A stretch of DNA of 64,000 nucleotides from an uncultured Flavobacteriales bacterium (GTDB lineage: Bacteria > Bacteroidota > Bacteroidia > Flavobacteriales > Crocinitomicaceae). The position numbers and the translations under genes were made by a program. Shown piece after piece: positions 25,187 through 33,605 of the stretch. How positions within the stretch are numbered: position 1 is the stretch's first letter; every line of letters begins with the position of its first letter. The stretch is from NCBI GenBank assembly GCA_946479285.1, contig CAMLFH010000004.1, forward strand, positions 62,001 through 126,000, in the 5' to 3' direction. The notes under the pieces are model-generated. The model saw nothing but the letters and a program-made list of their open reading frames with translations. It had not been told where the DNA came from and made no database searches.

Positions 25187-26335
25187 TTATTTCGCTAACC
25201 TGATTCCTGAATACTGCCATTGATAATGTGGGTGGAAAAAGTTTCGGTAGGTTTTTCTGCTATGATTGGGTGATGTTGCAACGGAAGCACCGCGCAAAAC
25301 CATTTGATTGATCATGAATTTTCCGTTGTATTCGCCAACTGCCCCTGCTGCGGTTTTGAATCCGGGGTAAGGTAAATAGGCGCTGTTTGTCCATTCCCAT
25401 CGTTTTCCCCAATCCAGTAATTGGGAAGCAGCTTCCCATTCAAATTCGGTAGGTAAACGGAATCCACGCCAACTTGCATAAGCTTGTGCTTCGTAATAAG
25501 ATACATGCCCTAAAATTGCGTCCGGATCTACTTCTTTTAAACCCGCAAGTGTGAAATAATGCCATTTTCCATGGATCTTGTGCCAATACAAAGGTGAATC
25601 GATCTTATTTTCATTGAGCCATGACCAGCCTTCATCCAGCCAGCAATCAAAACGGGAATAACCGCCTGCTTCTATGAATTCCAGGTATTCGCCATTTGTA
25701 ACCAGGGCGTGGGAAATTTCATAGGCATGCAAATACACCCGGTGCTTATTCAATTCGTTATCAAAACAAAAAGCTCCGCCATCGTGTCCAATTTCATAAA
25801 CTCCTTCTTCCATAGAAAGCCAGCCAAAGGACGGATTGGTATCTGCCAGTAAGTTGAAGTTGGGATCATATACCGGAAAGATCGGGTTGTGTCCCAGGGT
25901 ATATTTCAAATCTGTGATCAACAATTCCTGGTGCTGCTGTTCGTGGTTCAATCCCAGTTCAATGAGTTCCCACAAATCGGTAGAAATCTCTTTCGAAAGC
26001 AATTCCGTCATTCCTTTATCCACGTAAGCGCGGTATTCGTAAACTTCCGAAACTCCAGGCCGCGTGATATTCCCGCGATCTGCACGGAAAGTTCGCTCAC
26101 CAATTGTGTTGTAATAGGAATTGAATAAAAACCCGAAATCCGGGTGAAATTCCTGGTACCCATGAAGATTTTTCTTCAGGATCATTTCCTCAAAAAACCA
26201 GGTGGAATGTGCCAAATGCCATTTTGGAGGACTTGCAAAAGGAACCGGCTGCGGAACATAATCTTCCACCTGCAGGGGTTTACACAAGTCTTCCGTTCTT
26301 TGACGTATTTCTAAGTACTTTTCTTTCAGATTCAT
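25187..26335 (-). CDS. egtB: EgtB-type ergothioneine-biosynthesis sulfoxide synthase
   Basis: A 382-residue non-haem iron enzyme that joins hercynine to a thiol (gamma-glutamylcysteine or cysteine) with O2. It has an N-terminal DinB-like domain with iron-site histidines in KWHLAHSTWFFEE (about 40-52) and NHEQQHQELL (about 130-139), and a C-terminal FGE-sulfatase/C-type-lectin-like domain (WLDEGWSW, FRLPTEFEWEAA, RNFFHPHYQWQYSGIRLAK). I chose the ATG at 26335, preceded by GAGAAGA; the frame opens at a TTG three codons earlier. No egtA, egtC or egtE is present in the window, so the thiol donor is unknown; ovothiol-type chemistry (OvoA) is a possible alternative. Confidence 0.87.
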   Translation of the reverse strand: MNLKEKYLEIRQRTEDLCKPLQVEDYVPQPVPFASPPKWHLAHSTWFFEEMILKKNLHGYQEFHPDFGFLFNSYYNTIGERTFRADRGNITRPGVSEVYEYRAYVDKGMTELLSKEISTDLWELIELGLNHEQQHQELLITDLKYTLGHNPIFPVYDPNFNLLADTNPSFGWLSMEEGVYEIGHDGGAFCFDNELNKHRVYLHAYEISHALVTNGEYLEFIEAGGYSRFDCWLDEGWSWLNENKIDSPLYWHKIHGKWHYFTLAGLKEVDPDAILGHVSYYEAQAYASWRGFRLPTEFEWEAASQLLDWGKRWEWTNSAYLPYPGFKTAAGAVGEYNGKFMINQMVLRGASVATSPNHSRKTYRNFFHPHYQWQYSGIRLAK

Positions 26336-26344
26336 TCTTCTCAA

Positions 26345-26632
26345 TTAATCCACAACAACTTGAACTCCTTTCCAAAAAGCTACTTTTCCTTCAATGCTTT
26401 TAGCCAGCTCTGAAGCTTTTGGATAGTACCAGGCAGCATCTTTGTTTGTTTGTCCGTCTACTTCCAGCGAATAGTAAGATGCTATTCCTTTCCATGGGCA
26501 GGTTGTATGCGTATCTGATTCTTTGAAATATTCTTGTTTGATGGTATCAGCCGGGAAGTAATGGTTTCCTTCTATAACAACCGTTTTATCACTTTCGGCA
26601 ATGACGGTATTGTTCCAAATTGCTCTTTTCAT
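26345..26632 (-). CDS. DUF427 domain protein
   Basis: A 95-residue DUF427 protein: KRAIWNNTVIAESDKTVVIE, NHYFPADTI, THTTCPWKGIASYYSLEVDG and KDAAWYYPKAS are the family marks. It is full length. DUF427 function is not known. It ends nine bases before the egtB start, so it is first in the DUF427-egtB-egtD operon, a hint of a link to thiol metabolism. Confidence 0.85.
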   Translation of the reverse strand: MKRAIWNNTVIAESDKTVVIEGNHYFPADTIKQEYFKESDTHTTCPWKGIASYYSLEVDGQTNKDAAWYYPKASELAKSIEGKVAFWKGVQVVVD

Positions 26633-26764
26633 ATTCCCTATTTAGTAATTCTCGATGAATGATTCCGTGTCAGGCACAGAACCGTGTTCTAAATCAAGGT
26701 ACGAAAAGAAAATTAATTTAGATTTTAAGTGGCTGAAAATTAATTGCCAATTAATCCCAAATTA

Positions 26765-27796
26765 TTATTGGACACGAACAGCAATCATGGTTACATCATC
26801 GATCTGCTCATTGGATCCTTTCCAATCATTAAAGGTTTTGAGAATGGTTTTCTTTTGATCTTCCAAAGACAGAACAGCCAGTTTAAGAATCAATTCTTTC
26901 ATTTGCTTCTTCATGAATTTCTTCCCTTTTGGACCACCGAACTGATCTGCAAAGCCATCCGTAAAACAATAAACCACATCATTTTTTAGTAAGGCAACTT
27001 CTGTCTGCGTGAAAGAAACCGAGTCATGAACATGTTTCCCCAAAGGCATTTTATCTCCCGGAAATTCCAACAATTCATACCCGTTTATTTCTTTCGAGTA
27101 ACGAGCAATCCAAATAGAATTATTTGCGGAAGTATAAGTAAGACTCGTTTTCTCCTTATTGAACGAAATCAAACTTCCATCCATTCCATCTTTTCCGCCA
27201 TCTGTACTTCCATCATTTTTCAATCGCTCGATGATGGTCATTCTTGCTTCATTGAAAATCTGAGCGGGTTCTGACTGATGTTCGATGGCTTTTTCCAGGC
27301 TCGTAATATTGAGCAAACTCATAATGGCCCCGGGAACTCCATGTCCTGTGCTGTCTCCGGTCAACAATAGAAAATCTCCGGTTGTGGATTTGGATGCCCA
27401 ATAAAAATCGCCGCTTACAACATCACGTGGCTGAAAAATGACAAAATACTCGTCCAAATTATCAGAGAGAGTTGCTTCAGTGGCTAAAAAACTGCGCTGG
27501 ATCCGTTCCGCATAATTAATGCTGTCTTTGATTTCACGGTGTTTTTCGGTAACCTGCAAATGTGTTTTATTCAATTCTTCCAATGCCGATTTCAATTCGG
27601 TCTCTGCAGATTTACGTAACGCAGCCTCTCTTTTGAAGATTCGCTGCCACATATTCACAGCTGCAAAAAAAACCACCAACCCAACGCCCAAAATAGGTAA
27701 TGCAAAAGATGAACTTTCTGCCATATCGAAACTTGTAAGCAGTACAAATACCAAAAGTCCCACTCCCAGAAGGATTTTTCCCAGTTTGTTAATCAT
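26765..27796 (-). CDS. SpoIIE-type PP2C serine phosphatase with TM anchor and coiled coil
   Basis: A 343-residue membrane phosphatase. Two TM helices at about 5-22 and 31-48, a coiled coil at about 55-95 (AETELKSALEELNKTHLQVT), then a SpoIIE/PP2C domain with IFQPRDVVSGDFYW at about 119-132, LLTGDSTGHGVPGAIMSLL at about 143-161, LTYTSANNSIWIAR, and the metal-site ends CFTDGFADQFGG and QIDDVTMIAVR. Such enzymes act on anti-anti-sigma-type proteins in partner-switching pathways. A SiaB-like kinase is at 4041-4616, so the two could be counterparts, but no shared operon supports this. Confidence 0.87.
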   Translation of the reverse strand: MINKLGKILLGVGLLVFVLLTSFDMAESSSFALPILGVGLVVFFAAVNMWQRIFKREAALRKSAETELKSALEELNKTHLQVTEKHREIKDSINYAERIQRSFLATEATLSDNLDEYFVIFQPRDVVSGDFYWASKSTTGDFLLLTGDSTGHGVPGAIMSLLNITSLEKAIEHQSEPAQIFNEARMTIIERLKNDGSTDGGKDGMDGSLISFNKEKTSLTYTSANNSIWIARYSKEINGYELLEFPGDKMPLGKHVHDSVSFTQTEVALLKNDVVYCFTDGFADQFGGPKGKKFMKKQMKELILKLAVLSLEDQKKTILKTFNDWKGSNEQIDDVTMIAVRVQ

Positions 27797-27965
27797 TTTC
27801 GAGTAGTGTATTTGTTCTATTTTGTACTAAATTAGTTTTGTTCGCGACTACCAGCTAATTCTTCTGGTTCTAAATACCTGAATGTTATTATGCGCTGTGT
27901 AAACAGTTGGTATCAGCAAATAAGTTCTTAAATTTAAAATTCCTTTGATAAACACATCCTTTTTC

Positions 27966-28844
27966 ATGTCAAATATTCAACTTATTATAGAAGAACGTGC
28001 CGCAGATATCGGGAATTTCCTCGTTGGTCGTTTGCTTCCATTTCGTCAGAAACGTGCTGTCGGGCCTTTTGTATTCATCGATCACATGGGACCGGCGAAA
28101 TTGAGTGATCATCAAAACCTGGATGTAGGTCCACATCCTCACATCGGTTTGTCAACACTTACTTATTTGTTTGAAGGTGCAATTATGCATCGCGACAGTG
28201 TAGGTTCGGTAGTTGAAATTCAGCCGGGAGCAGTGAATTGGATGACTTCCGGAAAAGGAGTGGTTCATTCGGAGAGAACACCGGAATATTTGCGTCACTC
28301 TGAAAAGAGTCTTCACGGACTGCAAATCTGGGTTGCACTTCCTAAAGCCCTGGAAGAAATGGAGCCTACCTTTACACATATCGAAGCACATGACATTCCC
28401 GAATGGAAAGAAGGAACTATCCAGTTCAAATTGGTTGCCGGAGAAGCTTTTGGAAGAAAGTCTCCTGTTCCGGTTTACAGTCCGCTCTATTTCCTGGAGA
28501 TCAAAAGTCAGGAAGCCACAACAATCAGCATTGGTAAGTATCTCTATGGCGAAAGTGCTTTGTATATCCTGGAAGGAAGTATCAAGGATGGTGACGAAGA
28601 ATTTGGTCCGAAGCAAATACTGATTGCAAAGGAAACAGAATTATGCACTTTTCACATGGCTGAAAACACTACGATCTATATTTTCGGAGGAGAGGCTTTC
28701 CCGGAGGAACGATTCATCTTTTGGAACTTTGTTTCCTCGCGTAAAGAACGCATTGAGGAAGCCAAAAAGGCATGGATCGATCAGACTTTCCCGAAGATTG
28801 AAGGAGAAACAGAGTTTGTTCCTTTACCGGAACCGAAGTTTTAG
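27966..28844 (+). CDS. Pirin family protein
   Basis: A bicupin of about 292 residues. The metal-site segment GPHPHIGLSTLTYLFEGAIM at about 53-72 and HRDSVG are the pirin signature; WMTSGKGVVHSER follows. Pirins bind Fe(II), and some oxidise quercetin; physiological roles vary. The C-terminal half extends beyond the second cupin with a basic helical end. I chose the ATG at 27966 (MSNIQLIIEER); an ATG 21 bases upstream is less likely. Likely monocistronic; a GTTCAA element follows. Confidence 0.87.
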   Translation: MSNIQLIIEERAADIGNFLVGRLLPFRQKRAVGPFVFIDHMGPAKLSDHQNLDVGPHPHIGLSTLTYLFEGAIMHRDSVGSVVEIQPGAVNWMTSGKGVVHSERTPEYLRHSEKSLHGLQIWVALPKALEEMEPTFTHIEAHDIPEWKEGTIQFKLVAGEAFGRKSPVPVYSPLYFLEIKSQEATTISIGKYLYGESALYILEGSIKDGDEEFGPKQILIAKETELCTFHMAENTTIYIFGGEAFPEERFIFWNFVSSRKERIEEAKKAWIDQTFPKIEGETEFVPLPEPKF

Positions 28845-28846
28845 AA

Positions 28847-28920
28847 CAAGTTCAAAAAAGGTTCAAAAGTTGAAATGTTCAAAATAAGATGAGGCGATAC
28901 AAAATTTGAACATTTGAAAT
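28847..28920. repeat. GTTCAA/TTGAAC intergenic element, copy 2
   Basis: After the pirin stop: CAAGTTCAAAAAAGGTTCAA, AAGTTGAAATGTTCAAAA, then the inverse ATTTGAACATTTGAAAT. The composition and order (GTTCAA words then TTGAAC words) are as in copies at 3058-3125 and 29212-29318. Confidence 0.55.
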
Positions 28921-28928
28921 AAAAAATT

Positions 28929-29210
28929 ATGATAGAAGTAAAACAATTTGATCACGAATCAAAAGGCTTTTTCAAAGCCACAGAAGATGGCAAGGAAGCC
29001 GGAAAAATGACTTATGCATGGGTAAACGACGACCGCATCATTATTGACCATACGGAAGTAAATGGTGAATTCAGAGGGAGAAGTGTTGGAAACCTGATGG
29101 TCCAGGCAGCTGTTGAATTTGCACGGAAGGCTGACATTAAGATTATCCCGCTTTGTCCGTTTGCAAAAAGTGTCTTTGACAAAACTCCCGATTATAAGGA
29201 CGTACTTTAA
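28929..29210 (+). CDS. Small GNAT-family N-acetyltransferase (YjdJ-like)
   Basis: A 93-residue single-domain acetyltransferase of the short YjdJ/PF14542 type: AGKMTYAWVNDDRIIIDHTE, the acetyl-CoA loop GEFRGRSVGNLMVQAAVEF at about 48-66, and IIPLCPFAKSVFDKTPDY at about 74-91. The substrate is unknown; these short members act on small molecules or protein N-termini. It lies 84 bases after pirin with the repeat element between, and converges on PhnA. Confidence 0.85.
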   Translation: MIEVKQFDHESKGFFKATEDGKEAGKMTYAWVNDDRIIIDHTEVNGEFRGRSVGNLMVQAAVEFARKADIKIIPLCPFAKSVFDKTPDYKDVL

Positions 29211-29211
29211 A

Positions 29212-29318
29212 GTTCAAAGGGTTCAAAGGGTTCAAAGGGTTCAAAGGGTTCAAAGGGTTCAAAGGGTTCAAAGGTGTTTAAGGAAATATATGTTGAACTA
29301 TTGAACTATTGAACTATT
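29212..29318. repeat. Tandem (GTTCAAAGG)x7 with inverted (TTGAACTAT)x3: element copy 3
   Basis: Seven perfect 9-bp units GTTCAAAGG run from 29212 to 29274, then a short spacer, then three units TTGAACTAT at about 29293-29319. GTTCAA and TTGAAC are inverse words, so the transcript could fold on itself. It lies between the convergent GNAT and PhnA genes and overlaps the PhnA stop region. This is the clearest copy of the element at 3058 and 28847. Confidence 0.85.
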
Positions 29319-29880
29319 TCTTCACGTATTGCGTCAAAATATAAATGGACTGTCCGTCGATCTTGCCTTCAATTAATGTTGGATCATCATGGACCAGGCG
29401 GATATTGCGGACAGCAGTTCCGCGTTTTGCCGTAATCGTAGAACCTTTCACATCCAATTCTTTGATCAAAACAACCGTATCTCCTGCTTTAAGAATGACA
29501 CCATTGGAATCCATGTGTTTCACAGCATCTTCATCTTCCATACCTGATTTTGCCCAGGAAAGTTCATTATCATCCAGATAAATCATTTCCAGCAAATCAT
29601 TCGGCCATCCTTCCTGTTTCAAATTATCCAGCATTCTGTAAGCAATGACTTTCACTGCAGGAACTTCACTCCACATGGAATCATTCAAACATCTCCAATC
29701 ATTGGGAACAACTTCTTTCTTTCCTTCCAATTGATCTTTCAGGTTTTGGGAGATCAGAATGAAATCATCAGCTGAATTTCCTTCTGAAGGTTGTACCTGG
29801 TAAACCTGCAGGTTATCAGTAGATCCGCTCAACTCGCAAGTCTCACCGCTGCGAAGATTCAATTGTTTTTCAAAATTCAT
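29314..29880 (-). CDS. PhnA-domain protein
   Basis: A 188-residue protein of the PhnA family (historically 'alkylphosphonate utilisation', though not shown to act on phosphonates). The C-terminal PhnA domain is clear: MDSNGVILKAGDTVVLIKEL at about 120-139 and GTAVRNIRLVHDDPTLIEGK. The N-terminal region has CELSGSTDNLQVYQV in place of the usual zinc ribbon. I chose the ATG at 29880. The -7 box TACCTTTG (29885-29892) lies only four bases upstream, so the mRNA may be almost leaderless; the -33 spacing is poor. Confidence 0.82.
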   Translation of the reverse strand: MNFEKQLNLRSGETCELSGSTDNLQVYQVQPSEGNSADDFILISQNLKDQLEGKKEVVPNDWRCLNDSMWSEVPAVKVIAYRMLDNLKQEGWPNDLLEMIYLDDNELSWAKSGMEDEDAVKHMDSNGVILKAGDTVVLIKELDVKGSTITAKRGTAVRNIRLVHDDPTLIEGKIDGQSIYILTQYVKK

Positions 29881-29897
29881 GCTGCAAAGGTAATAAA

Positions 29898-29939
29898 AAC
29901 AAAAACCCCGAAGCGATTTCAAAATCTACTTCGGGGTTT
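29898..29939 (-). terminator. Terminator of the T9SS gene 29957-33499
   Basis: On the minus strand an 11-bp stem AAACCCCGAAG/CTTCGGGGTTT (arms 29929-29939 and 29903-29913) with a 15-base loop that itself contains GATTTTGAAATC, followed by TTTTTGTTTTTATT. It overlaps the promoter region of the next gene. Confidence 0.8.
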
Positions 29940-29956
29940 CCAATTATTTCCAGTAA

Positions 29957-32900
29957 TTACTGAATAACTACCCGGTATACTTTTTCAGCAGATTCGTTTG
30001 AAAGTTTGAAGAAATAAGTTCCTCTTTGAACTTCATTCAGATCAACCGTATTTAAACCGTTTGTAATGGAGTTATTTGCTGTTTTCACTACACGACCATT
30101 GACATCTGTTATTACCAAATGGAATGATTCTGTACTCAATGACGATTCGATGTAAACCAATCCTGTAGATGGGTTCGGATACAAACTCACTGATTCAAAT
30201 GCATTTTCGTCAACAGACATCCAGTCACAAGTCGTTACTACTGTAACTACAACATTGGAGCTATCATCCGGACAAACATTGTTTCCAACAATGTATTTGT
30301 AATTAGAGCTGCTAGCCGTATTTCCGGTAATCAACTGGGAGTTCGGTATAAGGGCATTTGCAGCATTGTACCAATTTCCGCCCATATTTACCGTTCCCGT
30401 CAAACCTGATAACAAATCAATAGGCTCATTGATACAAGCTGTGATTACGCCGTCACCACCCGCGTTTGAAGGAGGATAAACAGTGATCATTGCAGTAGCA
30501 GTATCTACCAAACAACCTTCTGTAATGTAATTCACACTTACAGTTCCAGCAATTACAAACTGAGGATTGAACAAGGTATCATTGACAATAGCAACCTGGT
30601 TTGGAGAGTAACTCCATGTTCCGAACGCATCATTCATTCCAATTACATCATTCAAGTCAACCATTTCGTTGATCTGACAAACATTTGCAGCTCCGTTAGT
30701 TCCTGCAGAAGTTCCACGCTCCATTAAGTTGAAGTCATCAAATGCCATGAACCAAGGGTTGAATGAAGCAATTAACTTAACTCCGAAAGTATAAACTCCC
30801 GATGAATCTGGTGTGAAGCAGAAGAATGATCTCTGGTAATTTACATCCGGCGTTTCAGTAGTCGCAATGAAACTACCCAAAACACTTGCCCCTGTTGATG
30901 ACTGTGTATTATTCACTACCACAGAACCATTCCAACCAGTGTTTTCATTTTCAGCTGCCCATAGGAAGCTAAATTCATAGTTGTGTCCGGCTACCAATTC
31001 AAATTCAGGAGTCCACAAATGATCATTCGACCCGCTGTAGATTCCAACAAAGTTTGATCCTGAGTTAGCCGTTCCCGGAGTGTTGCCACCGTTATCAGAA
31101 AGGAAGTCGAAATTTTCACTTAACCAGCAAAGTGGATATAAACCGTAATCTACACTTGGCATTGCATCAAAGTCTTCTGTCCAGGGCAAAGCAGTGATTG
31201 GTGCGCAAAGCGTTGTTCCACTTACAAGTGTCCAATAAGAAGAATCTGTTGAGCTGCAAGAAGCCTGAACATAAACATCATAAACAGTTGACGGATCCAA
31301 ACCTGTTACTGAAAATGAAGCTGAAGAACTTTGTTGTGCAGAGTCAATTCCGTTACCAGTTCCCGGAACGAAACCAGGTGTTCCCCATTCGATATTCCAA
31401 TTTGTTTCCGAATCTCCCGGAGTCCAGGAAATATCCAAAGAATTGGTCCCTTCGCTGTCTACCATTAAATCAGTTACCGGCAAACAAGTAGGAATAGGAA
31501 CAACTACAAAAGTATAATCTTCTGCTTCTCCTTCTCCTGAATTGAGTGTACATGCATCCGTTGGGGAATTATTATAGTAATCCGCCAAAATGCGCATTCT
31601 GTAAGAACCAACTGCTACTCCAACAGGAACTCCGAAAGATCCTGAGAAGTTATCCTGGTATCCGAATGATTGGAACATTTGTTCTGCCGGTTCAAATACC
31701 ATGTTGGAATTCCAGTCAACCCAAACCCCAAAACCAAAAGTATACCAGGTTTCGAAACCGAAATTTACGGTGAAGTTTACGTCAGGGCCACCTTCAAACT
31801 GAGAAACAGTCATTGTTGTAGCATTTGTATAACCATTCGGTCCGATTCCTGAATTCAGGTTGGAAATATTTGTCGTTGCTCCACCAGTTGTAGAGAAGTT
31901 ATTGATGTAATAGTCCGTATTTGACGTTGAAAACTCACAGTATCCTGTATAAACCGTCATTGGTCCTGACCAGGTACTTTCATCACCTCCACCGCAATCT
32001 GCCTGAACGTAGAAATCATAGGATGTCTCTGGCGTTAATGGCGTTGCTGTAAAAGAAGGTGTTCCTGTAGCAGTTCCGGGAGTTCCTGTACCAGGAGTAA
32101 ATCCTGCAGGTCCGTACTCAATGTTCCAGTCTGTTTCCGTACCTTCTACTGTCCAGGAAATCTCAGCCGAAGTTGAAGTAGTTACATCTAAAGTTAGATT
32201 CGAAACAGGCAAACAAGATGGGATCGCTGTTACTTCGAAAGTATAATCTTCTGCTTCACCGTATCCATTTTCCGTAGAACAAGGATCATTCGGCTCACCG
32301 TTATCACCGTCTGTTAAAATACGCATTCTGTGAGGTCCAACTACTGCTCCTGTAGGAACACTGATTGATCCTGAAAATGTTTCATCGTAGAATCCAGGGC
32401 TAAACACTTGCTCGCTTCCCTCAAAAATGAGGTTGTCATTCCAGTCTACCCAAATACTAAAACCAAAGTAATCATTCAGATTCGCATTAAAGTTGACTAC
32501 CGGGCCACCTTCAAAGCTGGAAACAACCATTGCAGTTGCGTCCTCATAACCATTCGTTCCAAATCCGGAATTCAGGTTGGAAATGTTTGATGTTGTTCCT
32601 CCTGTAGTTGAGAAGCTGTTAATGCTAACGTAAGAGTCAACTCCTTCGAACTCACAAAATCCTGTAAATCCGTTAAGTGGTCCAAACCAGGTACTTTCTT
32701 CGCCACCCCCGCAATCTGCCTGGATGTAGAAATCATAATTAGTATTCGCAGTCAATGAACCTGCTGTAAATCCTGGTGTTCCGGTAGCTGTTCCCGGAGT
32801 TCCCGTACCCGGAGTAAATCCTTCCGGACCATATTCGATATTCCAGTCTGTTTCTGATCCACCTGCAGTCCAGTCGATTGTCAACTGTGTTGCTGTTACA

Positions 32901-33499
32901 TTAGTTACAGATACATCATATACCGGAGCACAGCTCACTTCTTCTACGACAATATTGTCAAGAATCCACCAGTAACCCCAATCACCTGTCCATCTGAATC
33001 GAACCTGAGCATTATTTGCTCCGTCTGCTGCATTTGTGATATTTAATGTAACATGAGTCGGGTCATCCGTATCAGCTGTTCCGCTCAATACTTCAACCCA
33101 AGTTGTGCCGTCCCAAACTTCTACATAATAAACAGCTCCTGTTGACTCACCACTGTCGAAGAATGTGTGATCAAATGATAACAAAATAGAACCTGTAACT
33201 GCACTTGCATCGAATACCTGAGATTCCAAAGCAGCTTCTTCAGGCCCGGACATAGATCCGTTAAAATCACTGTCAAAAATTGCAGCCGGATCCGTTATCG
33301 GAGCAAATAAACTCTGCCCTCCGGGATTGTCAAAAACCCAAACTTCTCCTCCTCCCTGGATGTCGTTGTTAACCCATCCTGCTGGTGGGGTTGATCCTGT
33401 AGCCGTACTAAAATCCTGGCTAAAGATCACTTGTGCTGATAGATTGCCTGATAGCTGCAAGAGCGAAAGACAAGCTAACAAAGTGTAAATTTTCTTCAT
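29957..33499 (-). CDS. Modular surface protein: adhesin-like, Fn3 and GEVED domains, type A T9SS tail
   Basis: About 1180 residues, exported (MKKIYTLLACLSLLQLSG) and sorted by T9SS. Order: a jelly-roll 'cleaved adhesin'-like domain (GWVNNDIQGGGEVWVFDNPG ... WWILDNIVVEE); an Fn3 domain; a GEVED domain (ending GYGEAEDYTFEV); a second Fn3-GEVED pair (GEGEAEDYTFVV); a third Fn3; a second adhesin-like domain (LPWTEDFDAMPS); a PKD-like region; and the type A C-terminal domain from VSLYPNPSTGLVY to the end. Such proteins bind carbohydrate or host surfaces; no catalytic motif is seen. It is a close paralogue of 33606-35681 but carries two extra Fn3-GEVED units. I chose the ATG at 33499 for the signal peptide. 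Confidence 0.87.
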   Translation of the reverse strand: MKKIYTLLACLSLLQLSGNLSAQVIFSQDFSTATGSTPPAGWVNNDIQGGGEVWVFDNPGGQSLFAPITDPAAIFDSDFNGSMSGPEEAALESQVFDASAVTGSILLSFDHTFFDSGESTGAVYYVEVWDGTTWVEVLSGTADTDDPTHVTLNITNAADGANNAQVRFRWTGDWGYWWILDNIVVEEVSCAPVYDVSVTNVTATQLTIDWTAGGSETDWNIEYGPEGFTPGTGTPGTATGTPGFTAGSLTANTNYDFYIQADCGGGEESTWFGPLNGFTGFCEFEGVDSYVSINSFSTTGGTTSNISNLNSGFGTNGYEDATAMVVSSFEGGPVVNFNANLNDYFGFSIWVDWNDNLIFEGSEQVFSPGFYDETFSGSISVPTGAVVGPHRMRILTDGDNGEPNDPCSTENGYGEAEDYTFEVTAIPSCLPVSNLTLDVTTSTSAEISWTVEGTETDWNIEYGPAGFTPGTGTPGTATGTPSFTATPLTPETSYDFYVQADCGGGDESTWSGPMTVYTGYCEFSTSNTDYYINNFSTTGGATTNISNLNSGIGPNGYTNATTMTVSQFEGGPDVNFTVNFGFETWYTFGFGVWVDWNSNMVFEPAEQMFQSFGYQDNFSGSFGVPVGVAVGSYRMRILADYYNNSPTDACTLNSGEGEAEDYTFVVVPIPTCLPVTDLMVDSEGTNSLDISWTPGDSETNWNIEWGTPGFVPGTGNGIDSAQQSSSASFSVTGLDPSTVYDVYVQASCSSTDSSYWTLVSGTTLCAPITALPWTEDFDAMPSVDYGLYPLCWLSENFDFLSDNGGNTPGTANSGSNFVGIYSGSNDHLWTPEFELVAGHNYEFSFLWAAENENTGWNGSVVVNNTQSSTGASVLGSFIATTETPDVNYQRSFFCFTPDSSGVYTFGVKLIASFNPWFMAFDDFNLMERGTSAGTNGAANVCQINEMVDLNDVIGMNDAFGTWSYSPNQVAIVNDTLFNPQFVIAGTVSVNYITEGCLVDTATAMITVYPPSNAGGDGVITACINEPIDLLSGLTGTVNMGGNWYNAANALIPNSQLITGNTASSSNYKYIVGNNVCPDDSSNVVVTVVTTCDWMSVDENAFESVSLYPNPSTGLVYIESSLSTESFHLVITDVNGRVVKTANNSITNGLNTVDLNEVQRGTYFFKLSNESAEKVYRVVIQ

Positions 33500-33551
33500 A
33501 GTTGTAATATAGTTTGTAAACATTATTTCAGCATAAATATGCTTTATAAAA

Positions 33552-33588
33552 GACTCTGACTTTCCGATCACTTTGGAAAATCAGAGCC
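33552..33588 (-). terminator. Hairpin terminator between the two T9SS paralogues
   Basis: GACTCTGACTTTCC-N9-GGAAAATCAGAGCC is an imperfect 14-bp stem just after the stop of the upstream gene (minus strand), followed by TTTTATAA. Confidence 0.6.
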
Positions 33589-33605
33589 TCCATTTTATCT
33601 GTCGA

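Noticed and set aside
4041..27796. SiaB-like kinase and SpoIIE phosphatase as one partner-switching module
   Set aside because: The genes are 22 kb apart in separate operons, and no SiaC/STAS-type partner is visible in the window.
29212..29274. The GTTCAAAGG array as a CRISPR
   Set aside because: Units are 9 bp, contiguous with no spacers, and no cas genes are present.
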